Assembly: GCA_009746045.1 (NCBI GenBank)
Contig: RPFO01000546.1
Span: forward strand, 37,501-58,483
Source of the DNA: Mesostigma viride
Taxonomy: Eukaryota; Streptophyta; Mesostigmatophyceae; Mesostigmatales; Mesostigmataceae
Length of the DNA: 20,983 nucleotides
Direction of reading: 5' to 3'
Part shown: positions 1 to 8,861 of the stretch, one piece after another
Layout: each line of letters begins with the position of its first letter
Position numbering within the stretch: the first letter of the stretch is position 1
Program-made: the position numbers and the translations under genes
Notes under the pieces: model-generated
Seen by the model: the letters and a program-made list of their open reading frames with translations, nothing else
Told to the model about the DNA's origin: nothing
Databases searched by the model: none

Positions 1-1149
1 CTAGCTTCTCTCACTGCCACCGCCCACCAGTCGGTGGGCAGGCCACTCGGCAGCACATCGAGCGCTCTATCCACATCACGGGGCCGGGGCGCATCACTGT
101 GGGACAACCATTATTAACGATACCAGAGGTAGGCTGAAGCATAGCTGATGCTGTACAAGAAAGGTGAAGTGGGCTCAACGGGCGTCTGCTAAGGCATAAG
201 CAAATGGCCACGCTGAGCCATGGCTGGGCTAATGTGATTGCGTTCATGCCACTCTAAACCGTTGGGGCTACTCTAAGCCGTTGGGGCTAGATCAGTATAC
301 TATGCTCGAGAAATACATGGCAAGTCATGCTATAATGTAAAAGCTATGTCGATTGCCCTCTTCTAGACAGCTGGCTAGAATCTATTCTGGGGGAGCCCTA
401 GGGGGTGTCGACAGTTTGTTGTTTACATAAAGGTCATGAAGTGTGATACTCATCCACTGCATGGTATATAGATTGCTAATTGAACTAATTCCTTATTACA
501 ACCATGAACTTATTGATAGGTATACGATTCGACCCAAAACCTTGATACAGTATGCAATAAAACGTGAACAGGATAGCACATACCAGATCAAAACCGCAGA
601 TTAATTACCTTCCTTGCTGGAGCTAGCCGGATGCCCACCTCATCGATGTAGCTGCGAGCCGCTTTCCTGGCCGTCGTCGCCAATAAAACATGTCAGCAAT
701 ATATTTTACACATCTATCCGCGTACAAACGTATCGACTTATTTCCCGCCTAGTAACAGTTAGCACATGCACGGCGACCGACCTGGTCGCTGATCAAACGA
801 GGTTGCTGCACCGAGCATAGGGTCGAGACATATCTGCGCACACCCAGGCGTTGCCTGCCAATGATATACGCTGTTTAGGACCTATGGATCATGCCTGCAA
901 AATTGCAGTTCAAAATGTCAAGCCATGCTCCCATACCAGTCAGATTTCTGCACCTCCATGGCCGCGGAGGTCAACTATCATATTTATGCAAGTCGGTCTC
1001 GTTTTGCCATCGTTTACCCACGCCGTCAACTGGCAGAGATGACAAGCGGGACCAACCGTAGGCCCGTACTCCCCAAGTACGGTTCAGGCTGCGTACCTGC
1101 CTAGGTCAGCAACGCCAAAACTAGCTCTGGCGCCAAATTCCGGAGCCGG
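1..1149. other. Gene-free stretch, no recognisable gene
   Basis: Several short open frames exist on both strands, but none shows a recognisable domain and all are of a length expected by chance. The only local structure I see is a 19-bp unit present twice in tandem at 252-270 and 271-289 (CTCTAARCCGTTGGGGCTA, one difference). Confidence 0.5.
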
Positions 1150-1300
1150 GCGCCGTATAATACGCGAAAAATACGTATTATGCGCCGTATTGGCGTTGAG
1201 AACGCAATACGCCGTATTTCTAGTACGTTAGTACGCCAAACCCCGCCGTATTGTATAATACGGCGTATTTACCGTATTATACGGCGTATTGGCGTTCACT
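1150..1300. repeat. Cluster of TACG-rich short palindromes
   Basis: About 150 bp are dominated by variants of CGCCGTATT and its complement AATACGGCG, in both orientations. Examples are the inverted pair GCCGTATT/AATACGGC around 1245-1264 and GTATTATACGGCGTATT around 1274-1290. The string CGTATTGGCGTT occurs directly repeated near 1186 and 1285. The segment could form several alternative hairpins. It is much richer in CpG and TpA steps than its flanks. No known element is recognised. Confidence 0.6.
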
Positions 1301-1566
1301 GATGCCCATGCACATGACACGGAAGTACTTATACTTGCCAACTTACTTACGCGCGGACTTCTAGCCTGCATTCTACCAATGAACCCTGGGGCCCGTCGGG
1401 AGAAAACAGGAGCATGTCCTTCAGGAAGGTGCTTATCGCAGACATCAGCCGTGTTCTCCTTGTCTATCATGCGGGCGTGGAGTACAGATCACCCTACACC
1501 TGGTTAGCCACCCAGCAACATTGCTACCCTCTTGCTTCCCCCCCAGCACAACACCACACCACACGA

Positions 1567-1632
1567 CCCACCCACCCACCCGCCCACCCACCCACCCACC
1601 ACCAACCCACCCACCCACCCACCCACCCACCC
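1567..1632. repeat. CCCA microsatellite
   Basis: A near-pure CCCA/CCAC tetranucleotide tract with a few interruptions (CCCG, ACCA). It directly abuts the 42-bp minisatellite. Open frames through it encode only proline, histidine and threonine repeats and are not genes. Confidence 0.9.
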
Positions 1633-1880
1633 TGTGTGCGTGGATGGTGGTTGGAAGATGGGGGGTTGCAGCCATGTGTGCGTGGATGGTGGTTGGATGG
1701 TGGGGGGTGCAGCCATGCATGCGTGGATGGTGGTTGGATGGTGGGGGGATGCTGCCATGCATGCATTAATGGTTGTTTGATGGTGGTGGGCTGCAGCCAT
1801 GTGTGCGTGGATGATGGTTTGATAGTGGGGGGTTGCAGCCATGCGTGCGTGGATGGTAGTTGGATGATGGGGGTGTAGGG
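1633..1880 (+). repeat. 42-bp minisatellite, about 6 copies
   Basis: The unit contains GCGTGGATGGTGGTTGGATG followed by a G-run and TGCAGCCATG. Units begin near 1638, 1680, 1721, 1763, 1805 and 1847, so the period is 41-42 bp. Later copies are degenerate. The same unit recurs in reverse complement at 3743-3930. Confidence 0.85.
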
Positions 1881-3333
1881 AGTCCTTGATGGTGGGGATG
1901 TAGGGACTTCTTGATACTTCTAAGTCATGGATTATAATTAATGGATTAACCCATAGTCGGCCACAACTTTTTTTGCTTTTTTGACCCCCAAAAATGAAAA
2001 AAAATCATAACTCCTAGACCACAACTCCAAATACCCTCAACCCAGGTGCTAGGAACATCTACACTTCAAGGGCTTTCAGAATATGCAATAATATCACTGG
2101 TTTATCAAGGCATTTGGATGATAGCTTCAGCCAAAGTTGGCCAAAAGACGATCGTTTCCGCGCAAGAAAAAGTATACCCCCCCATTTTTCTCAGGGGGGG
2201 GTCAGAAACCTCAATACCAACATTGGACAATTTAGTTGGATAGTCCAATGGTCCTTTCCTTTGGTCAAACCACCCGGATACCCCGTTTGACATGTATAAT
2301 GCACGCGTGTACATGTGTGGCTTACGCGCGCGCAAACAGCCAACTATGCCATGCCATACAATGAAGCAATATAATTGACCACAATAGACTGCCAAACATG
2401 CTGGAATACAAATATGACGCCACCTTGCACTCACTGAACGGTATCCCCCAAAGAAATGCCACAAATGGTACAACATAATGGCTAACACCCCTCCTTGAGC
2501 AGGCATGGAAGGCTGTTGCAATTACCACTAATGCATCCACCATAAGACATGCATGAACGTACGAGTTTCCATACAAACAACACGAAAACGCATTGCCGTA
2601 CCTGCCTTGATTATGACCTGGCCGGGTTCCGCTGGCCGACATGCTCATACGTCACGGATACTAATGCTAGTGGCAGAGGCGGCCACAGCTGCTCTATCCA
2701 TCCTTCCGTCATCGTTACCATGTTGTTTATCTATGCAAAGATGACGTCTAACGCGTCCACATTCCCAGCAAATGGTGCCGCGGACTTTCGCAAAACATTG
2801 GAAGGCCCAGGCAGACGGAAGCTACCAAGAAACCAAAAGGAAACAGGCGATACCAAAGGGTCGTCTCGTCTGATGGTGACGACCAAGACACAGGTAGTAA
2901 CCACTGCGTATTTTCCCAATTCCTTGAATCTGATCATTCTTGACGTACCAAAATAATGCATCGTCGTTCAGGGGTCATCATCTGACCCATTTCAAGCAGC
3001 GGAACCCGAAATTTCCACCAAAATGGCGCGTTGACAGCCATATCTCGCTATGCGCGCGCTCAACGGTAAGAAATGTTAGCAAATGTCACGTGACCACCAA
3101 TAAAATGCACGAGGTATTTACTGGGCTATGGTGCAATTACCTGGCCAACCTTGGCATTTTCATTCGTGTCGGGTCTGCCCCCGTCCATCGGCAACATTTA
3201 CGTTACGTCACTTACGTCGGAGGTCACGGATTTACGCGTTACAGTTACGTTACGTCGGGTACCATCCATTTGGATGGCATCGGCCGACCATGGGTTAAAG
3301 TAAGCTTACTGATTAAATGAGACGAAATTTAGT
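1881..3333. other. Gene-free stretch with one C/G hairpin
   Basis: I see no supported gene. Open frames of up to about 138 codons exist, but they overlap each other on both strands and carry no recognisable motif. A short inverted repeat lies at 2176-2202, seven C followed 10 bases later by eight G. Around 3180-3260 the hexamer TTACGT recurs several times. Confidence 0.45.
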
Positions 3334-3700
3334 TCAATTGACAATTGACAATTGACAATTCAATTGACAATTCAATTGACAATTCAATTGACAATTCAAT
3401 TGACAATTCAATTGACAACTCAATTGACAATTCAATTGACAATTCAATTCAATCAATTCAATTCAATTCAATTCAATTCAATTCAATTCAATTCAATTCA
3501 ATTCAATTCAATTCAATTCAATTCAATTCAATTCAATTCAATTCAATTCAATTCAATTCAATTCAATTCAATTCAATTCAATTCAATTCAATTCAATTCA
3601 ATTCAATTCAATTCAATTCAATTCAATTCAATTCAATTCAATTCAATTCAAGTCAGTTCAGTTCAATTCAATTCTATTCAATTTAAATAATTCAATTCAA
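3334..3700. repeat. CAATT satellite: 12-mer array running into a pentamer array
   Basis: From 3334 to about 3447 the sequence is a 12-bp repeat (TTCAATTGACAA). From about 3454 to 3650 it is an essentially perfect AATTC pentanucleotide array of about 40 units. A degenerate tail runs to about 3700. The pentamer looks derived from the 12-mer by loss of the GACAATT segment. Open frames through it read as IDNS and NSIQF repeats and are not genes. Confidence 0.95.
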
Positions 3701-3742
3701 CTTCGCATAGTCTAGCCGTAAATTTCCTGGATCATGAACAAT

Positions 3743-3930
3743 GGGCAGTTGCAACCACCATCCATGCACGCATGGCTGCACCCCCCCACCATCCCACCAC
3801 CATCCACGCATGCATGGCTGCAACCCCCCACCATCCCACCACCATCCATGCACACATGGCAGCAAATCCTCACCATCCAACCACTATTTATCCACGCACG
3901 CTAGCTGCAGCCCCCAACCATCCAACCATC
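3743..3930 (-). repeat. Inverted copy of the 42-bp minisatellite
   Basis: The unit reads CCACCATCCACGCATGCATGG followed by CTGCA and a C-run, which is the reverse complement of the array at 1633-1880. About 4-5 degenerate copies are present. Confidence 0.8.
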
Positions 3931-3932
3931 AC

Positions 3933-3949
3933 AACCCTAAACCCTAAAC
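3933..3949. repeat. Short telomere-like motif (CCCTAAA x2)
   Basis: AACCCTAAACCCTAAAC is just over two units of the TTTAGGG-type telomere repeat, immediately after the minisatellite. This repeat is typical of plants, many green algae and some other protists. Two units can arise by chance, so it is weak evidence on taxonomy. Confidence 0.5.
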
Positions 3950-3959
3950 AGTTGTAAGC

Positions 3960-4677
3960 CCAGCTCAGCATCTTATAATCCTCCTCCTCCTGGCTAAACT
4001 GTTTATTTTGACATGACATGGCCAGCATACTGACTGGCACATTATGCCCATGGTTTGTCACCAAGATTTTCTATCACCCGTATAAGCTTGAAAGCACCCT
4101 TGAAGCAGCCCATGGCCAAACAATCACGCAATATGAACGTAGCAAAAGAATAAATAACATCTATGAATGTTATTCAACGCATTTAGCGTTAGAAACATGC
4201 ACTATCACACCATGGTGTGGCATTTGCATGGTAAAAAAAGAGGGCTTTAGAGAGGGCCAGGCAACGGTCGAGAAAGATCATCAAGGCTGAAAAGTGACAA
4301 CGCCTCACAAGATTAAATTCATTTACAAACGTCAGGAAACCATGGGGAACGATAAACCAGCCATACCTTGCATGGCTAACGTTACCTTGGCCCAGGCAGT
4401 GCCCGCAAAAGCGGCACTTTGCGGCACACAAGCTGTGATGTGACAGAGTGGTCAAAATCGTCAAATCTTTACTGCCGCTGCCTATATTCAACGACGATGC
4501 ATGATAACAAGTAATTAAATAAACCTAGACACCCGCCGGGTTGCGCCGTAAAGCACTTGTAGTAATCAATTCCGTCGAACCTGCCTGATCGCAGTTTTTC
4601 CCAGCAAGAACACTGACGGCACGTGGTAAATCGCATCCCCGCGAGCTAAAAATTGATCCGAATCATATTTGGGACGT
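3960..4677. other. Gene-free left flank of element 1
   Basis: I see no supported gene here. The sequence runs up to the target-site duplication at 4678. It joins naturally to the right flank at 12238 if element 1 and one duplication copy are removed. Confidence 0.45.
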
Positions 4678-4682
4678 ATAAG
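4678..4682. repeat. Target-site duplication ATAAG (left copy)
   Basis: ATAAG lies immediately left of the left LTR and is repeated exactly at 12233-12237, immediately right of the right LTR. Five base pairs is the usual Copia-type duplication length. Confidence 0.8.
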
Positions 4683-5325
4683 ATTTAGATGAACGCGGAT
4701 CAGTGAGTTTCTGGTCTTCCCAAGATGTGATGAATGGAGCCATGGTTTCAACCAGCGACTTTTAACCTTTACCACAGTTGCCTCACTACCCTGTGGTCAC
4801 TAGCCTGAGGCGGCAGTACCCACGGACGGTGTTGGGAAAGACGCTTGGCCACTGCTGTGTCCGAGCCTTTCTAGGTCTCACCATTGCTGCCAGGCCTTGC
4901 ACGCCTTGGCAGGTCCGCCACTGTCAATTTCCTTGGTTGCATCAATCCAGGACGTCTGTCCTTCCATGAATGACAGTAACGCTCTGGATTTATCCGTCAT
5001 GACAAGTACCCGTCCATCCCAGGCCTGCAGGACTGCCAGTCCTGAAGTCCTGTGACATTCTTGGTACCATCAACCAATATTGACCACAGTACCTCCTAGT
5101 GACAGTCGGTCCTGTGACACGTAACGTGTGATGGTTCACCCAACACTGCCACGTGCCCTGTCCCTCACGTGTCCTTAGTCCTGGTACTGCTGTAGCGTCC
5201 GGCGGCATTACTTCGGGACTTGATAACTCTCAAGTTCCTTGTCCAAATGAGGCGTTTAGCACGGCGTTGGAAAGGCCACTTCAAGTATGATATGCTTAGC
5301 ATATTGCATCACCAATATGCTAACT
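4683..5325 (-). repeat. 3' LTR of element 1
   Basis: 643 bp, identical to the right copy except at 5012 and 5228. On the minus strand it starts AGTTAGCATATTGG and ends GTTCATCTAAAT, giving imperfect inverted ends A[G/T]TTAG...CTAA[C/A]T. Two CACGTG E/G-box palindromes lie near 5151 and 5167, and an ACACGTaACGTGT palindrome near 5117, all candidate promoter elements. The 63- and 72-codon open frames inside both LTRs are not genes. Confidence 0.93.
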
Positions 5326-5340
5326 CCAACCCTTTCTTGT
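5326..5340 (-). other. Polypurine tract of element 1
   Basis: On the minus strand the sequence abutting the 3' LTR reads CAAGAAAGGGTTGG, purine-rich apart from a TT. This is the expected place for the plus-strand primer of reverse transcription. A near copy (CAAAAGAAAGGGTTGGGG) lies about 200 bp upstream at about 5524-5541 and could be a second primer. The TGG just before AGTTAG is shared with element 2. Confidence 0.55.
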
Positions 5341-6288
5341 TTTGGAGCTGCAAGCTTCACACCATGACCAACCCATTCCTTGCTGCCTTGTGAAATGGAC
5401 ACCTGGTTACCCTGGACTTATAATAAGCCTCATGAGCACCCCTTTTGCCACCTTAATGGTATCCTTCTTAGGGATCTATGGTTCAACCCTGCCATCTGAT
5501 CATTAACTTGACCTGCAGGTCATCCCCAACCCTTTCTTTTGCAACTGTACCTTGGCTTGGGCTTAAAGGAGGATATTGAATATTCCTTAGGCAACATATC
5601 CTGGATATCTGAATGAGAGGCCCTGACTACAGGAAACGTATTACAGTGAGTTCCTGGTCTTCCCAGTTATCACTGGCGCCCGTTTCATGGCGCCCGCCCC
5701 GAGCGTTCCAGGCATCATCCATCCAAATGTTCACCAATGGAAACCACTTCAACACCACTGTGCCACTGCTTGATGGGGAGCCCATGTCATCACTGGGTGT
5801 TAAAGCCCAGGAGTCATACATACCAGGCTGTGGCTCAACTAGGGAATCGAACCCTACCCCAGAACCCCAGGTTAAACTTAACCTGGTCACATGACAGACA
5901 ACAAGAGAGATTGGCATACAACATGATTATGTTTTATTATAGAATATCCACCAAAACCAATGTTGAGTGTTCCCAGTGGACCAGCCTGCACCAGCAAGGC
6001 CCAACTGTCAGGTTACAACACCATAATATCCAAGGTTGTCACTTATTCACAGCTAAAGAAAACTAAACAAGAGAGATATATACAAACAACCTGGAAGAAC
6101 TCTCAACATGGCCTGCCCTGTCATGGCCTAACTGCCCGAGGCCAAAGGCATCCCACTGTGCTAATCCTTTACAGGAAGAGCTTGCTCCTGTTGAGCCTTC
6201 TACCTGCTTGGTGACAGGTAGGCTACCTGTTGCCCTCCCCCCTGGGGACAACAGCACTGGTCAGCCACCAACTGGCAAAGGCTGGACT
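5341..6288 (-). other. 3' untranslated region of element 1
   Basis: Nearly 950 bp separate the RNase H stop from the polypurine tract, and I find no coding domain. On the minus strand it contains a 9-bp stem with a 2-base loop (CCAGGTTAA/TTAACCTGG, 5867-5886) and, next to it, a tRNA T-arm-like hairpin (5840-5856). It may carry RNA packaging or dimerisation signals, but that is inference. Confidence 0.5.
5840..5856 (-). other. tRNA T-arm / B-box-like hairpin
   Basis: On the minus strand TAGGG-TTCGATT-CCCTA forms a perfect 5-bp stem and 7-base loop. It includes GGTTCGATTCC, an exact match to the RNA polymerase III B-box consensus. I cannot find a matching 5' acceptor strand, D-arm or anticodon arm upstream, so it is not an intact tRNA gene. 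It may be a tRNA relic, a tRNA-like fold or chance. Confidence 0.4.
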
Positions 6289-7176
6289 TCAAGTCCCACC
6301 AGAAAAGGGGTCCATGAGCCCTTTGAGCACAGGGTATTGTAGCTCAGCCTTGCTCTCCAGCTTGGTGAGGGCGTCTGCTGGGTTGTCAACACCAGGCACA
6401 TGTTCAAGATGAGCAAGGTAAGACATCTCCTTCAGCAACAAATAATCCAGATCCCTGCTCCTGGCGAGCTGTCTGTGCACAAACTGCACCATGCCCATGC
6501 TGTCTGTCTTGACCAGTGTGTGCAGCTGCAAGCTACAGGAAGCTACCTGACAGAGCTGGTAGAATAACTCCCTGAGGTAAAGAGCAGTGTGTAGCCCCTC
6601 ACATATTGCCCTGCACTCAGCAATGTCACTGCTGGGCGTCACCCTGTTCTGTAACCTACTGTACCAGCTGACCAGAGAAGTGTGCTCCTGTTGTAGTGTA
6701 ATGAGTGCTGCTGCCCTACCCCTGACATCCGTCACCTTCCTGCTGTCCATGGAACTGTCCACAAAAAGCACCATGTTGAGTGGTTTGTACAAGTCCACAG
6801 CTGCCAGTATGAGTGGAGGTGAGCTCCTGACAGACTCAACCACCTGCTCTGCCCCTACCTCAACCAGCTGAGCATCTGTGAGCCTACTCAGCACCAACAA
6901 ATCTGGGGCACAAATGCTAGCTAGCCAAGCCAACATTCCCCTGATTGTGGCACACCTGGCCTGGGTAATGGGCTGCTGGAGGGCATCAATGATCTGCTGA
7001 GGATAGTTGTTGCCACCCTCCATCTTGATAAACCAAGTACCTGCCCTCTTGATCAGCGTGGCCTGCATTCCACAAAACACCATGGGCTCATCCTGCTTCA
7101 TGTGCTGGACCTTTCCTAACTCAAACCTCTTCTGGATCTTGGACAGTACTGAATCCACCCACTCAGGAGGCCTAGA
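6289..7176 (-). CDS. Pol C-terminal part: RT tail and RNase H (Copia type)
   Basis: This is the ribonuclease that removes template RNA during reverse transcription. Residue numbers count from the GTG at 7158. FCGM at 28-31 matches the RT tail. RNase H residues are Asp134 in LFVDSSMDSR, Glu181 in DIAECRA, Asp219 in KTDSMG and Asp258/262 in VDNPADALTK. The phrases SWYSRLQ and ADALTK are the Copia-type SWxSxxQ and ADxLTK motifs. The frame is open upstream to about 7176 as RPPEWVD, without an ATG. It overlaps the preceding RT frame and lies in the -1 frame relative to it. It is therefore not an independent gene but the end of pol after a one-base break or a frameshift. The stop is TGA; the next in-frame stop, TAG, comes 21 codons later. 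Confidence 0.88.
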   Translation of the reverse strand, partial: SRPPEWVDSVLSKIQKRFELGKVQHMKQDEPMVFCGMQATLIKRAGTWFIKMEGGNNYPQQIIDALQQPITQARCATIRGMLAWLASICAPDLLVLSRLTDAQLVEVGAEQVVESVRSSPPLILAAVDLYKPLNMVLFVDSSMDSRKVTDVRGRAAALITLQQEHTSLVSWYSRLQNRVTPSSDIAECRAICEGLHTALYLRELFYQLCQVASCSLQLHTLVKTDSMGMVQFVHRQLARSRDLDYLLLKEMSYLAHLEHVPGVDNPADALTKLESKAELQYPVLKGLMDPFSGGT

Positions 7177-8861
7177 AGGTGCAGGTCATCTCCATGCAGA
7201 GATGCAAACACAGGCAACCCTTCATGAGTACTCTGGAACAAGCAAGGATCAACTGGAGACACAGTAAAGCCACAGTGAGTTTTCAGAAACTTTTCCAGGC
7301 TCTTTCTCCAGATGATAGGGCTGGACCTGAGACCCTCCAAACCCTTGAGTATTCTGAGATATTTTGACTTGATCTCTGCTCTCCACACCTTGGGCACTGT
7401 TACAAAGAAGGGAGGGATATCACGCCACGTCTCCTTGGCCTGCTCCACATCACCTTTAAGAAAAGCCCTCTTGAAATCAATCAGCACAGAGCTGTACGCA
7501 ATGCCCTTGACCAGGAAAGACAGATATATACACAGAACAATCCTCCAGGTATCATGCAGCATCCCAGGCGTATACAACTCCTCATCTGTCAGCTCCCCCG
7601 TGCCATGGTACTCAGTCACAACTGGCCTCACATGTGGCACCTGCACACCGTCTATCTCCTTCAGCTTGAGCACAAACAAGAGCCTTAGCAACTGATGCTC
7701 CCTGGGCAACTCATCCACAGGCTCAGCACAGTTAGACACTATCCAGTCATGCCCACTGGAGACAAACCCTAGAATCCATGCCTTAGCCATCTTGGGGCTT
7801 TGCATCAACTCTACCAACTGGTGCCAGGAAATAGGACTGTGACCAGCAATCTGGTACTTGTGCACCCCCAAGTCCCGTGGATCTAGGGTGGTTGGGATGA
7901 TCAACAAGTCCTCAGCAATGGGCTCCTTGCCTTCAGGCCCCACACTCTGCTGCCCCTTCACAGCCTTGACTGCCACAGCTAGACCCTTGGAGTAGTGATA
8001 TCTCTGGAGGGGCAAACTGCCATGACCTTCTAGTGCAAGCTCATCTGCTGACAGAGTCACTCCTGGCATGCACAAGAAATTCTGGCCCAAAATGGCAGGC
8101 CCCTGGTACCCTTCCACCACACAGAACGCAGTGGGGACACCCAGGATAGGCACAGTCACTTCCCCTAGGATCTTCATTGTTACAGTGCCCGTAAAGTCAC
8201 TCACTGCCCTGCAGCCAGCCTTATTCACCTTCAGGCCCTGAGCATCCTCCACCCTGATGATAGACACCTCTGAGTTAGTATCCACTTCTAGGGTAGCAGC
8301 CCAGCAAGAACCCCATTCAGTCAACTTAGATACCTTGGGATCCTTGTGCTTGTTGAACATGAGCGACCGGACAATGTCTGCCATGAGTGGCCTCTTGGAC
8401 CCTGGTGCAGGCCCAGCCCCCGTTGGCTCCACCACAGGTGATGCAGTTGCCTCCTGCACCTCATCATCATCAGAGGGATAGCCACCTCCCACGTCAGTGA
8501 CAGGCACATCAACTACCTGGTCCTTAACCTGGCCCTCCAGCCAACACTGGGGTCCAGGCCCGTCTGCAGGCCAGATTGCATGTGGCTTGCGTTCCTTGAC
8601 GTTGGCCCAGCTCAACCTGTAAACATGCCTGGGATTACTCTCCAAGGCCACAAGGCAGGAACGATTGGCATCTTCCACACAGGTCACCACCCCGTTCTGC
8701 CACTTGCCCCTCTTGCCCTGCATTGATGGCTCCTTCCACATTCTGACCTTCAGCCCCACCTGAGGCCTCAGCACATTCCAGCCCCTATCCTTGCGTCTCA
8801 ACTGAGCAAACACCCTGTCTGCTTTCCTCAAGCATGCTTGGACCACTTCCTGGGCTAGCAT
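7116..8861 (-). CDS. Pol middle part: integrase C-terminus, retropepsin-like domain, reverse transcriptase
   Basis: 581 codons from the first ATG. Residues 2-95 align without gaps to the integrase C-terminal region of element 2 (QEVVQ vs PEVIA; VRMWKE vs VLYYKE). A retropepsin-like domain follows: LEVDTNSEVSII (about 191-202; Asp194), a hydrophobic core with VVEGY, and PAILGQNFL (255-263). Catalytic Gly of DTG is Asn here. Then comes a divergent Copia RT: motif A IDFKRAFLKGD (Asp462), LEGLRSSPIIW (508-518) and the catalytic HGDD (556-559) where most Copia elements have YVDD. The frame runs out about 20 residues after GDD because of a one-base break near 7170-7175; RNase H continues in the other frame. 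The integrase DDE core, expected just upstream, is missing. Translation should come from gag-pol, not from this ATG. Confidence 0.85.
   Translation of the reverse strand: MLAQEVVQACLRKADRVFAQLRRKDRGWNVLRPQVGLKVRMWKEPSMQGKRGKWQNGVVTCVEDANRSCLVALESNPRHVYRLSWANVKERKPHAIWPADGPGPQCWLEGQVKDQVVDVPVTDVGGGYPSDDDEVQEATASPVVEPTGAGPAPGSKRPLMADIVRSLMFNKHKDPKVSKLTEWGSCWAATLEVDTNSEVSIIRVEDAQGLKVNKAGCRAVSDFTGTVTMKILGEVTVPILGVPTAFCVVEGYQGPAILGQNFLCMPGVTLSADELALEGHGSLPLQRYHYSKGLAVAVKAVKGQQSVGPEGKEPIAEDLLIIPTTLDPRDLGVHKYQIAGHSPISWHQLVELMQSPKMAKAWILGFVSSGHDWIVSNCAEPVDELPREHQLLRLLFVLKLKEIDGVQVPHVRPVVTEYHGTGELTDEELYTPGMLHDTWRIVLCIYLSFLVKGIAYSSVLIDFKRAFLKGDVEQAKETWRDIPPFFVTVPKVWRAEIKSKYLRILKGLEGLRSSPIIWRKSLEKFLKTHCGFTVSPVDPCLFQSTHEGLPVFASLHGDDLHLLGLLSGWIQYCPRSRRGLS

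Noticed and set aside
1414-1878. Overlapping open frames through the CCCA and 42-bp repeats on both strands
   Set aside because: Repeat-driven; four or more frames are open together, which signals low complexity rather than coding.
1633-1880. Possible CRISPR array
   Set aside because: Units are contiguous at 41-42 bp with no unique spacers, and the context is eukaryotic.
2105-2956. Overlapping open frames of 108-138 codons
   Set aside because: No motif, both strands open, and length within chance expectation for this composition.
3345-3690. Open frames of about 112 codons with IDNS and NSIQF repeats
   Set aside because: They are translations of the 12-mer and pentamer satellite and occur in two frames at once.
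4778-5208. 63- and 72-codon open frames present identically near both ends of element 1
   Set aside because: They lie wholly within the LTRs; their duplication is due to the LTR pair, and no domain is seen.
5840-5856. Functional tRNA gene
   Set aside because: Only a T-arm is present; no acceptor partner, D-arm or anticodon arm could be found in the upstream 80 bases.
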